Assembly: GCA_027064095.1 (NCBI GenBank)
Contig: JAMOQI010000057.1
Location: 1 to 64,000 of the forward strand
DNA: 64,000 nucleotides
Direction of reading: 5' to 3'
DNA from: Bacteroidales bacterium
GTDB taxonomy: Bacteria > Bacteroidota > Bacteroidia > Bacteroidales > UBA1556
Positions 56,806 through 64,000 of the stretch are shown here, in pieces (within the stretch, counting starts at the first letter, position 1; every line of letters begins with the position of its first letter). The notes below the pieces were generated by a model that saw only the letters and a program-made list of their open reading frames with translations, searched no databases and was not told where the DNA came from. Both the position numbers and the translations under genes were made by a program.

Positions 56806-57606
56806 ATGAAAAAATTATTGATAGTATTTTTATTATTAGGCTTAACTAGTCAATTATCATTTGCCCAGAAATTAATAGACACCCAGAAATTAATAGATAC
56901 TAAGAAGGTTCCGGTTATTGTTACCAAACGCTTTGCAAAAAAACATAGAAATGCTAAAGAAGTTAAGTGGTTTTTATATGATAAGGAGCATAATTATCTT
57001 GTTAAGTATTTTACTAATGCAATGGAGTGTGAATCTGTTTATGATAATTCAGGTAAAGAATTATCTTCAAAAACAGAGGTGCCTTTAAGTAAACTAAATT
57101 CAAAAATATCAGAAGATATTCGCACTAATCACAAAGATAAAAAAGTAGATAAAGCTTATTTAATAATAAAAGGACCAAGAGAAAAATATTATTCTGTGAT
57201 TCTATTGAAGAGTCAAGGAAGAAAAAAAGACCCTCTTGTATATGAAGCTCAGTATAATTTTAATGGCTCGTATTTAACTCTATATGAGCCTGATATTGTT
57301 GATGAAGTTGTTGAAGAAAAAGGCGCTGATAAATATGAACAAAAGATGGAAGAAGAAACAGAGGAGTTAGAAGGCAGTTATTCATCTGAGAAAATAAGTA
57401 AAGGCGATTTGCCTTCTCCAATAATAGATTATATTAAGAATAATTATGATGTTGCATATAGGTATAAAGAAATTTATGCAAAGTATAATAATAAATATGG
57501 TGATTATTATTATGTGGTACTTAAAAAACAAGGAGAGAAAAAGAAATTTGTACACTTTTTCGATATGTATGGGAAGCTGATAAAAGTGGATGAAGTAGAA
57601 TTATAG
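56806..57606 (+). CDS. Secreted PepSY-like domain protein
   Basis: A 266-residue protein with signal peptide (about 1-20, ends FAQ). Two PepSY-like (putative beta-lactamase-inhibitor-like) modules can be seen: VPVIVTKRFAKKHRNAKEVKWF at 33-54, and at about 205-266 (LPSPIIDYIKNNYDVAYRYKE to FDMYGKLIKVDEVEL). A short direct repeat (QKLIDT twice, near 22-33) precedes the first. An acidic linker (EEETEELEG) lies between the modules. Known members are periplasmic and their role is not established. Confidence 0.8.
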   Translation: MKKLLIVFLLLGLTSQLSFAQKLIDTQKLIDTKKVPVIVTKRFAKKHRNAKEVKWFLYDKEHNYLVKYFTNAMECESVYDNSGKELSSKTEVPLSKLNSKISEDIRTNHKDKKVDKAYLIIKGPREKYYSVILLKSQGRKKDPLVYEAQYNFNGSYLTLYEPDIVDEVVEEKGADKYEQKMEEETEELEGSYSSEKISKGDLPSPIIDYIKNNYDVAYRYKEIYAKYNNKYGDYYYVVLKKQGEKKKFVHFFDMYGKLIKVDEVEL

Positions 57607-57633
57607 GATTATATAATTCATAATATAAAATTA

Positions 57634-57663
57634 AAAGCTGCTGATTATCAGTGGCTTTTTTTA
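57634..57663 (+). terminator. Intrinsic terminator after the PepSY-like gene
   Basis: AAAGCTGCTGA and TCAGTGGCTTT form a stem with G-U pairs around a TTA loop, followed by a run of Ts. It lies 28 bp after the stop. Confidence 0.75.
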
Positions 57664-57680
57664 TAAAGCTAAATTGTTAG

Positions 57681-57704
57681 GTTTATTTGTGAATAATCAG
57701 GGTT
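57681..57704 (+). repeat. Dispersed repeat, short 3' fragment
   Basis: TTATTTGTGAATAATCAGGG matches the 3' hairpin end of the long repeat copies, but the stem is damaged and the TTTTACTTAAT block is lost. This is the weakest copy. It lies between two convergent genes. Confidence 0.5.
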
Positions 57705-57709
57705 GAAGA

Positions 57710-58465
57710 TTAGTAATAATAATACTTTTTAGGTGCTTTGCTATAAATTGGTATTATCCATCCTATTTTAAAACTATACATAATAGCTGTATAACTCAGT
57801 TTCGTATTTTCGTTGTAATCAGCATTATATGTTCTTCTGTTCTGAACAAAGGCTTGAGTAAATTCAAAACCTGCATATAAATTTGTTAGGTTGCGAGCAC
57901 CAAGATATCGATATCCGATAAATTGTGTTAGACTAAGTCCGTTTGTTAATCTGTCATACATTTTTTTATTCTCACCATTTATTTGTGGGGCAGTCATTTC
58001 AGGATTCTCAATTCTAGTTTTGTACTGCATTAGTCCGGTTCCAATTTGTATAAATGGGCCACTATTAGGATTGGGTGATAAAAAATTAAATTGATAACCT
58101 GTAAATATTTGTACATTAAAACCCCTGTGATATAAAAACACTTCGGCATATTGACCATTACCATCGATTATATAACCATGATCATTTACAATATCTTTAA
58201 AATAGGGTATTTCATTTTTTACATTATCACTAAAAAAATATTCAAAGCCAAGTCCTAAAATAAATTGATTTTTAAATTTTAGATTAAAGTCTGTTCCTAT
58301 TGCATTGCAATTACCATATTGGTTTGCTAATTCACCAGTTGTAAAATGATAGCCATAATGTATTCCTATTGATGGAATAAAAATAGAAGAATCACTTATT
58401 TCTTTTTGTGCAAATGAAAAACTTGATAGTATGGATAATGCAAGTATAAGGTAAAATGATCTCAT
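57710..58465 (-). CDS. Predicted outer-membrane beta-barrel protein
   Basis: A 251-residue protein with signal peptide (about 1-19, ends FAQ). The rest has alternating strands with aromatic girdles (FILGLGFEYFF, FNVQIFTGYQFNFL, NLYAGFEFTQAF, MYSFKIGWIIPIY), as in OmpA-like or porin-family barrels. The last residues are KKYYYY. No family could be named. Confidence 0.75.
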   Translation of the reverse strand: MRSFYLILALSILSSFSFAQKEISDSSIFIPSIGIHYGYHFTTGELANQYGNCNAIGTDFNLKFKNQFILGLGFEYFFSDNVKNEIPYFKDIVNDHGYIIDGNGQYAEVFLYHRGFNVQIFTGYQFNFLSPNPNSGPFIQIGTGLMQYKTRIENPEMTAPQINGENKKMYDRLTNGLSLTQFIGYRYLGARNLTNLYAGFEFTQAFVQNRRTYNADYNENTKLSYTAIMYSFKIGWIIPIYSKAPKKYYYY

Positions 58466-58574
58466 AAAAATTATCTTAATCTTAATTAAATTTATAATTT
58501 ATACAAACTAATATTGGCAAAGTAACGAAAAGTATTTGATATTGTTATTTGCTTTTATCACATATTTTTAATCA

Positions 58575-58821
58575 GCATTATTTATACAAATGCAAAGCGA
58601 ATTGTATCAATAAGCTTTGAGTAGTGGGGGTAATGCAGGAAAATCCTCTAGAAATAAGTTCGGGACAGGTTGATTTAGAAAAACTTAAATTTGGGTATCT
58701 GGACAATATCCAAACTTATAAACTTCGATTAGGTATAAGTTTTTTGTGAGTGAAATCTTATGTCGAACTGAGATTATTAGTTTTACTTAATCGTTAGGAT
58801 TATTAGTGAATAATCCGGGTT
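58575..58821 (+). repeat. Dispersed intergenic repeat, copy A (full length, plus orientation)
   Basis: The 5' hairpin region has the 18-bp core at 58587-58604. A conserved AAGTTCGGGACAGG block, the GATTTAGAAAAACTTAAATT block and TTATTAGTTTTACTTAATCG follow. The 3' hairpin at 58797-58816 is perfect (GGATTATT-AGTG-AATAATCC). It ends 9 bp short of the 3' end of rlmH. Confidence 0.88.
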
Positions 58822-58829
58822 TACCTGCT

Positions 58830-59303
58830 TTATTCATGATGATAAGGTTCATTTCTAAGAATGCTCATAGCTCTATAGCATTGTTCAAGAAGTAATAATC
58901 TAATCATCTGGTGAGAAAAAGTCATTTTAGAAAGAGCAATTTTTTGTTGGCTTTTAGAATACACATCTTTGCTGAAACCATAAGGACCACCAACGATTAA
59001 ACAAAGAGATTTTATACCACTATTCATTTTATCCTGAAGGTATTTTGCATATTCAATACTTCTAAACTCTTTACCTTTTTCGTCCAAAAGAACCACAAAA
59101 TCTGAATTGTCAATTTTATTAAGAATAAGTTTTCCTTCCTTTTCTTTTTGCTGTTCGATTGTTAATGATTTAGCCTTTTTCAAGGCAGGAATAACTATTA
59201 TCTCTAAAGGTAAATAATTCTTTAGCCTTTTTTCAAATACATTACAAGCTTGATTTAAATAATTTGCCTCTGTTTTGCCAACAAAAATTATTTTTAATTT
59301 CAT
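58830..59303 (-). CDS. rlmH: 23S rRNA (pseudouridine1915-N3)-methyltransferase RlmH
   Basis: Methylates pseudouridine 1915 in helix 69 of 23S rRNA with SAM. The 157-residue SPOUT-class enzyme has VVLLDEKGKEFRSIEYAKY, the knot-forming LCLIVGGPYGFSKDV near 103-117 and the C-terminal MTFSHQMIRLLLLEQCYRAM, ending in the usual PYHHE. Its start is 27 bp after the relA/spoT stop. Confidence 0.97.
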   Translation of the reverse strand: MKLKIIFVGKTEANYLNQACNVFEKRLKNYLPLEIIVIPALKKAKSLTIEQQKEKEGKLILNKIDNSDFVVLLDEKGKEFRSIEYAKYLQDKMNSGIKSLCLIVGGPYGFSKDVYSKSQQKIALSKMTFSHQMIRLLLLEQCYRAMSILRNEPYHHE

Positions 59304-59330
59304 GGTTCAATAGATTAATGAAAACATAGA

Positions 59331-61571
59331 TTACTCTATTCTGTATATATTCTCTATGCCTTCAATTTTCTGGAGTTTTTTAATAATGGTGCTTAATTGC
59401 TCACTGTCTTTTACATAAATCATTACGCTGCCTTCAAAAAGGTCGTTGTTAGTTTCTACGGTAAAAGATCTAATATTTATTCCTAATTCAGAAGAAATAA
59501 TATTTGAAACATCATTTATTAATCCTAGTCTGTCGCTACCATAAAACTTTATTCCAGTAAGGAATTGAAGGTCTCCTTTTTCTCTCCATTTGGCTTTTAT
59601 TATATTACTACCATACTTTGACATAAGTTCTGATGCCTCAGTACAAGTAGTTCTATGGATACTAATACTATTATTTTTTTCTATAAAACCAATAACATCA
59701 TCCCCCGGTATTGGTTTGCAACATTTAGCTAATATGATTTCTGCATGGTCATATTTCTTTGATAATAACAGTCCATTGGGTTTTTTCTTTAACTTTTTTT
59801 GGATAATACTTGAGAGCTCCTCCGTTTTACTTATAGTAGGTTTTTTGCTAAAAGGATTTAGATATTTAATCCAGTTATTCTTTTCCTTATTGTATTTAAT
59901 AAATTTTTCAAGATCTTCTTCTGTAAGCTGTCCTTTCCCCAATCGAAGATAAAGGATTGAAATTTCGGATAAACCTAAATAATTTAACAAATCTTTTTCC
60001 AGTTTGTTATTACATTGTAAATCTTGACTTTCACAATAAATCGATAATATTAATTCTCCTTTTTGAATGTATTTACGCTTATTAGCATTAATAGAATTCT
60101 TAATTGATGACTTTGCTCTGGCAGTATATGCCCAATCCAGCCATTCATCTTTTGGCATCTGTTTACGCGAAGTGATAATCTCAATCTGATCGCCGCTTTT
60201 CAACCTATGATTCAATGGTGTTAACTGGTTGTTGATTTTTGCTCCTATTGCTGTATCTCCGATTTTAGAATGTATTAAGTATGCAAAGTCTATAACAGTA
60301 CTGCCTTTAGGCATGGTCATGATATCCCCTTTAGGGGTAAATACATATATTTCATCTGAAAATAGATTGAGTTTGAATTCATCTAGAAATGCTAGTGCAT
60401 CAGAATCTGGATTTTTAAGTGTGTCTTGTATCTTACTTAACCAAACATCTAAACCTCCAATAGTATCTGTTTTGTCCTTATACTTCCAGTGAGCAGCATA
60501 GCCTTTTTCTGCTATCTCATCCATTCGTTTACTTCTAATCTGAACTTCAATCCATCTTCCGCTTTTACTCATAACCGTAGTGTGAAGAGCCTCATAACCA
60601 TTGGCTTTGGGTACTGAAATCCAATCTCTGAAACGGTCTTGTTTAGGAACGTAAATCTGTGTAATACCTGCATATACTTTCCAGCAATCCAGTTTTTCAT
60701 TTTCAATATCACTATTTAAAATTATTCTAACAGCAAAAATGTCATAAACTTGCTCGAAATTAATCTTCTTAGTTTGCATTTTATTCCAAATAGAACTAAT
60801 TGATTTATTACGGTGAATAATTTTGTATTCAAGTCCACTTTTGTCAAGTTGTTTTTTTATTGGTTGAATAAATTTATGAATAGATTTTTTTAGGTCAACT
60901 TCATTACTCTTTAATTTTTCTGAAATAATTCTATAGGCATCAGGATTTTTATATTTCAACACTAAATCTTCCAACTCGCTTTTAATTTCAAATAAGCCGA
61001 GTCTATTAGCAATTGGTGCATACAATATACTGGTCTCCGAACTTATTTTCATTTGCTTTTCTTTAGGCATAGACTCAAGCGTCCTCATATTGTGTAGCCT
61101 ATCAGCAAGCTTAATTATAATTACTCTTACGTCATCAGCAAGTGTTAGTAGTATCTTTCTAAAATTTTCTGCTTGTAATGATTCACTTTGAGCAAATATG
61201 GAAGATATTTTTGTGAGACCGTCAACTATTTTAGCAACCTTTTTACCAAACATCACTTCAATGTCTTTTAAGGTATAGTCAGTATCTTCAACTACATCAT
61301 GTATGAGCGCACATATAATAGAAGTGGTTTTTAATCCAATATCACGAGTGCAAATAAGTGCAACCTCCAGTGGATGAAAAATATATAATTCACCACTTTT
61401 TCTACGTACACCTTCATGTGCCTGCTGTGCAAAAATAAAGGCCTTTTTTATCTGCTTACGTTTTTCAGGGTCGTCTACTTTACTGTAATGCATTATTTGC
61501 CTAAACTTATTATTTATAAGTCGCTTTTCCTCGGCCTCAGTATTTTCTATTTTAGTAGTCTCTGTTGTCAA
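59331..61571 (-). CDS. Bifunctional (p)ppGpp synthetase/hydrolase, RelA/SpoT family
   Basis: Makes and degrades the alarmone (p)ppGpp. The 746-residue protein has the N-terminal HD hydrolase with His66, His91-Asp92 and Asp157, all intact, so it is probably bifunctional. The synthetase domain contains RFRDWISVPKANGYEALHT near 327-345 and EKGYAAHWKYK. The TGS domain follows (VFTPKGDIMTMPKGSTVIDF), then a conserved Cys motif (AKCCKPIPGDDVIGF) and a C-terminal ACT domain (GLINDVSNIIS). rlmH lies 27 bp downstream. fur and purA are about 4 kb away on the other strand. Confidence 0.97.
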   Translation of the reverse strand: MTTETTKIENTEAEEKRLINNKFRQIMHYSKVDDPEKRKQIKKAFIFAQQAHEGVRRKSGELYIFHPLEVALICTRDIGLKTTSIICALIHDVVEDTDYTLKDIEVMFGKKVAKIVDGLTKISSIFAQSESLQAENFRKILLTLADDVRVIIIKLADRLHNMRTLESMPKEKQMKISSETSILYAPIANRLGLFEIKSELEDLVLKYKNPDAYRIISEKLKSNEVDLKKSIHKFIQPIKKQLDKSGLEYKIIHRNKSISSIWNKMQTKKINFEQVYDIFAVRIILNSDIENEKLDCWKVYAGITQIYVPKQDRFRDWISVPKANGYEALHTTVMSKSGRWIEVQIRSKRMDEIAEKGYAAHWKYKDKTDTIGGLDVWLSKIQDTLKNPDSDALAFLDEFKLNLFSDEIYVFTPKGDIMTMPKGSTVIDFAYLIHSKIGDTAIGAKINNQLTPLNHRLKSGDQIEIITSRKQMPKDEWLDWAYTARAKSSIKNSINANKRKYIQKGELILSIYCESQDLQCNNKLEKDLLNYLGLSEISILYLRLGKGQLTEEDLEKFIKYNKEKNNWIKYLNPFSKKPTISKTEELSSIIQKKLKKKPNGLLLSKKYDHAEIILAKCCKPIPGDDVIGFIEKNNSISIHRTTCTEASELMSKYGSNIIKAKWREKGDLQFLTGIKFYGSDRLGLINDVSNIISSELGINIRSFTVETNNDLFEGSVMIYVKDSEQLSTIIKKLQKIEGIENIYRIE

Positions 61572-61677
61572 TTATAATAATATTTATACGTGTTTTAGAT
61601 TTTAAAAGCGTAAAGATATGGAAAATATCTTCAATTTTGATATCATAGAAAATAATTAAATCATAAGAATATTAACC

Positions 61678-61880
61678 GGTATTATTCATGCAAAAGCAAA
61701 GCGAATTGTTTGAATAAGCAATGAATAACGGAGGGCAATGCAGGAAAACTCTGATATAGGAAAACTTAAATTTGGATAATTGAAAAATATTTAATTTTAT
61801 TAACTTCATTAGATATAAGCTTTCTGTGGAGGTTATTAGTTTTACTTAATCGTCAGGATTATTTGTGAATAATCCGAGTT
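61678..61880 (+). repeat. Dispersed intergenic repeat, copy B (near full length, plus orientation)
   Basis: The 5' arm ATTATTCAT, the core at 61691-61708 (CAAAAGCAAAGCGAATTG) and the right arm AATAAGCAATGAATA. The middle is shorter than in copies A and C: the AAGTTCGGGACAGG block is missing. The TTAGATATAAGCTTTCTG block and the TTTTACTTAATCGTCAG block follow. The 3' hairpin at 61856-61875 is perfect (GGATTATT-TGTG-AATAATCC). It lies between the divergent starts of relA/spoT and the MAM-domain gene. Confidence 0.88.
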
Positions 61881-62052
61881 GATATTTTTGATGCAGAAGG
61901 ATAGAGCTTAATTAAAGCCATTATTAAATTGTTATAAAAATATATTTAATGTAAAAAAACGTATGAAATTAATAATAATTGATTATTTTGTTACAAATAA
62001 GCATTTAAGCGTCAATTAATAAATAACACTGTCAATATATTGAATTTTTGTT

Positions 62053-62060
62053 TATCTTTG
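62053..62060 (+). promoter_or_regulatory. Promoter -7 element for the MAM-domain protein gene
   Basis: TATCTTTG, an exact match to TAnnTTTG, 68 bp upstream of the ATG. Confidence 0.5.
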
Positions 62061-62128
62061 GTTTTTGTGTATTGCAAATATTTTATTCTAAACGGTAAAC
62101 CCATATTTATTAATTAAATAATTACATC

Positions 62129-64000
62129 ATGAAGTACTTTTTACTATCAACATTAATGTTTATAGCTTTTATTTCGAGTAGTTTACAAGCCCAAACTGTT
62201 GTTTACAACGAGGATTTTGATGGCTCTACTCAAGCTGTAACATCAACATCTACCGGATCAAACGCGTGGGGGCTTTCCAGTTCCTTTTATGTTTCGGGTC
62301 TAAAATCAGACTCCTGTGTTGTTACAGCAGGGGATTCAACTTTTTTAACAACAGATTCATTTTCTACTACTGGAAATACATTTGTAATGTTAGAGTTTGA
62401 TCAAATATGTAAAATAGAATATTTGGATGAGGGAATTGTTCAAGTTTCTGCTGATAACGGTGCCACTTGGATTCAGCTTACAAGTCCAATGTATTTAGGA
62501 GCCGGTCAATTTGGTAACCTTGGAAATAAATTTTCATCTGCTACTTATGTAACTGATTGGGTTCCTACTAACGATACACTTCAGCCGACTAATACATGGT
62601 GGAAGCATGAGACCTTTGATATTTCTTCCATTGCAGCTAATAGTTCTCAGGTAAAAGTCAGATTTTTACTAAAAGATGGTCCAATTGCTAATGGCTCTAA
62701 TGGAAATAGAGGTTGGTTTATTGATAATATAAAGGTTACAACTGCTCTTTCAGAGCTTCAGCCTCCTACTATTACTTATTCTACTCCGTTGATTGAGGAC
62801 TCTGTATTTAACTATGGTCCTTTTATAATTCAGACTACGATAACTGATGCTTCGGGAATAGATACAGCATTATTGGTTTATCAAAGAAATTCTGGTGTAT
62901 GGGATACAATAGGAATGCAGGGTGGTGGTTCTATCTTTAATGGGATAATTGATACTATTCCCGCATTTGCAACTTATGATACAGTAAGATATTTTGTGAT
63001 TGCCAAAGATGCATCATTATCTCATAATGTTGCAAGAGAGCCTTCCAATGGAAGTATTCAATTTATAATATATAATTCACCACCTCCTCCGGGCTGTTCT
63101 TCACCAATAACTACATTCCCTTGGATTGATAATTTTGAGTCAAATTCAAATGTTGCTTCTCCGTCATGCGGTGGAATATTTCCAGTTGCTGGTTGGACAA
63201 ATGTTAGTGGCGCTACAAATGGTTGGGCTCCTCACAGTGGTGGAACTACTAGTAGTAATACCGGACCAACAGGAGATCATACAACCGGTTCCGGTATCTA
63301 TTTATATACTGAAACATCTTGTTCCTCTGGATCGTATGTCGCTAAGATTGAAAGTCCTTGTATGGATATCTCTGGTTTATCAGCTCCTCAATTAGAATTC
63401 TGGTATCACATGTTTGGTGCTGCAATGGGTACTATGGATATTGAAATATGGTATGGTGGACAATGGGTAAATATTTGGAGTAAAACTGGTGACCAGGGTA
63501 ATCTTTGGCAAAAAGCTACTGTTAATTTGATTCCTTATAAAGGAGTTACCAAACTTAGACTTATTGGTACAAGAGGTAGTTCATATACCTCAGATATGGC
63601 TATTGATGATATAAAAATATGGGTGCCACCAGCAAATGATGCTGGAGTTACTGCATTGAATTATCCTGTATCCCCATCAATATCAGGAACATTACCTGTT
63701 TATGCTAGTTTTATGAATTATGGTTCTGCCAATCTTTCTTCTGTTGAATTTAATTGGCAAATTAATGGTGTAAATCAAACTACGGTTAACTGGAGTGGAT
63801 TAGCTCCTCCAATGACATCAGTGGATTCTATTTTGCTAGGAACTTATACATTTACTGCTGGAGCTCCTACCATTAAAATGTGGACTAGTAACCCTAATGG
63901 TGTTGCTGATGGATTTAATTATAATGATACTTTGGAAACTACTGTTGTAGTTTGTGATGGTTATCTTCATGGAAATTACACTGTTGGAACGCCTACATCA
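62129..64000 (+). CDS. Secreted MAM-domain surface protein, 5' part (runs off the window)
   Basis: An open frame of 624 codons from the ATG at 62129 that continues beyond the window. Residues 1-23 are a signal peptide (ends LQAQT). About 24-210 is a jellyroll-like domain of the choice-of-anchor J type (VVYNEDFDGST, SGLGW-type aromatic positions, GWFIDNIKV). About 330-498 is a MAM domain with its signature GPTGDHTTGSGIYLYTE and the closing SDMAIDDIKIW. After that comes a CARDB-like beta domain (NDAGVTALNYP to NYNDTLETTV). Inference: a large adhesin or secreted enzyme that would end in a T9SS sorting domain. The 3' end must be seen to decide. Confidence 0.85.
   Translation, partial: MKYFLLSTLMFIAFISSSLQAQTVVYNEDFDGSTQAVTSTSTGSNAWGLSSSFYVSGLKSDSCVVTAGDSTFLTTDSFSTTGNTFVMLEFDQICKIEYLDEGIVQVSADNGATWIQLTSPMYLGAGQFGNLGNKFSSATYVTDWVPTNDTLQPTNTWWKHETFDISSIAANSSQVKVRFLLKDGPIANGSNGNRGWFIDNIKVTTALSELQPPTITYSTPLIEDSVFNYGPFIIQTTITDASGIDTALLVYQRNSGVWDTIGMQGGGSIFNGIIDTIPAFATYDTVRYFVIAKDASLSHNVAREPSNGSIQFIIYNSPPPPGCSSPITTFPWIDNFESNSNVASPSCGGIFPVAGWTNVSGATNGWAPHSGGTTSSNTGPTGDHTTGSGIYLYTETSCSSGSYVAKIESPCMDISGLSAPQLEFWYHMFGAAMGTMDIEIWYGGQWVNIWSKTGDQGNLWQKATVNLIPYKGVTKLRLIGTRGSSYTSDMAIDDIKIWVPPANDAGVTALNYPVSPSISGTLPVYASFMNYGSANLSSVEFNWQINGVNQTTVNWSGLAPPMTSVDSILLGTYTFTAGAPTIKMWTSNPNGVADGFNYNDTLETTVVVCDGYLHGNYTVGTPTS

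Noticed and set aside
59590-59952. 120-codon open frame on the plus strand opposite relA/spoT
   Set aside because: It lies entirely in the conserved RelA/SpoT coding region and has no motif of its own.
63126-63395. 89-codon open frame within the last gene of the window
   Set aside because: It is in another frame of the MAM-domain coding region, which is the better supported reading and continues past the window end.

Overview
This AT-rich window comes from a member of the Bacteroidota, most likely a free-living class Bacteroidia lineage. The genus cannot be named from the sequence alone. The support is the set of cell-surface proteins with Type IX secretion (T9SS) C-terminal sorting domains, the promoter motif TAnnTTTG upstream of many genes, and family markers of the phylum: an IPExxxVDY protein, a DUF5916 outer-membrane protein, a MnmA with the phylum-type insert, a Fur-PurA gene pair, an atpD-atpC pair and a SprB-repeat gingipain-like peptidase. 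The window is mostly ordinary chromosome. It holds one tRNA gene (Cys), no rRNA, no CRISPR array and no intact insertion sequence.

Layout. 1-5.5 kb (minus strand): secreted subtilase, lipoproteins, mnmA, a MORN-type repeat protein and a membrane-anchored thioredoxin. 5.7-14.8 kb (plus): a large T9SS surface protein, atpD-atpC, a small membrane protein, a Tricorn-like S41 protease and radC. 14.8-19.8 kb: a deacetylase-like protein, a lipoprotein, then rmlA, a 23S-type pseudouridine synthase and a secreted protein on the minus strand. 19.9-26.6 kb (minus): a gingipain-like C25 peptidase and an M1 peptidase in one operon, aat and an outer-membrane barrel. 26.7-30 kb: tRNA-Cys and a DUF5916 protein. 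30-37.8 kb: a sugar kinase-RapZ fusion, pyk, DUF456, three genes for nucleotide-activated heptose, an acyltransferase, an MltD-type transglycosylase and tatA. 37.9-47.5 kb (plus): IPExxxVDY, a NodB deacetylase, an ankyrin/barrel protein with its lipoprotein, GH92, gltX, a secreted nuclease-like protein and a lipoprotein. 47.5-53.6 kb: tdk, an acidic protein, and a propeller-type LytS sensor with a LytTR regulator. 53.6-61.6 kb: a quinone-oxidoreductase-like enzyme, fur, purA, a PepSY-like protein, a barrel protein, rlmH and relA/spoT. 62.1-64 kb: the start of another MAM-domain surface protein, cut by the window end.

The least expected structure is not a gene. A family of intergenic repeats of about 200-250 bp occurs in four long copies (1-141, 26899-27133, 58575-58821, 61678-61880) and three short 3' fragments (10645-10695, 43883-43929, 57681-57704). 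Each long copy has a 5' hairpin with an 18-bp core, and a 3' hairpin that is a perfect 8-bp stem in two copies. Relative to the rest of the element, the 18-bp core is inverted in two of the four long copies. Other points worth following are the sugar kinase fused to the GlcN6P-sensing domain of RapZ, a Fur protein that has lost one cysteine from each CxxC pair and has an inverted repeat upstream, a secreted ankyrin-repeat protein ending in a predicted beta-barrel, and a heptose-activation cluster without its kinase.
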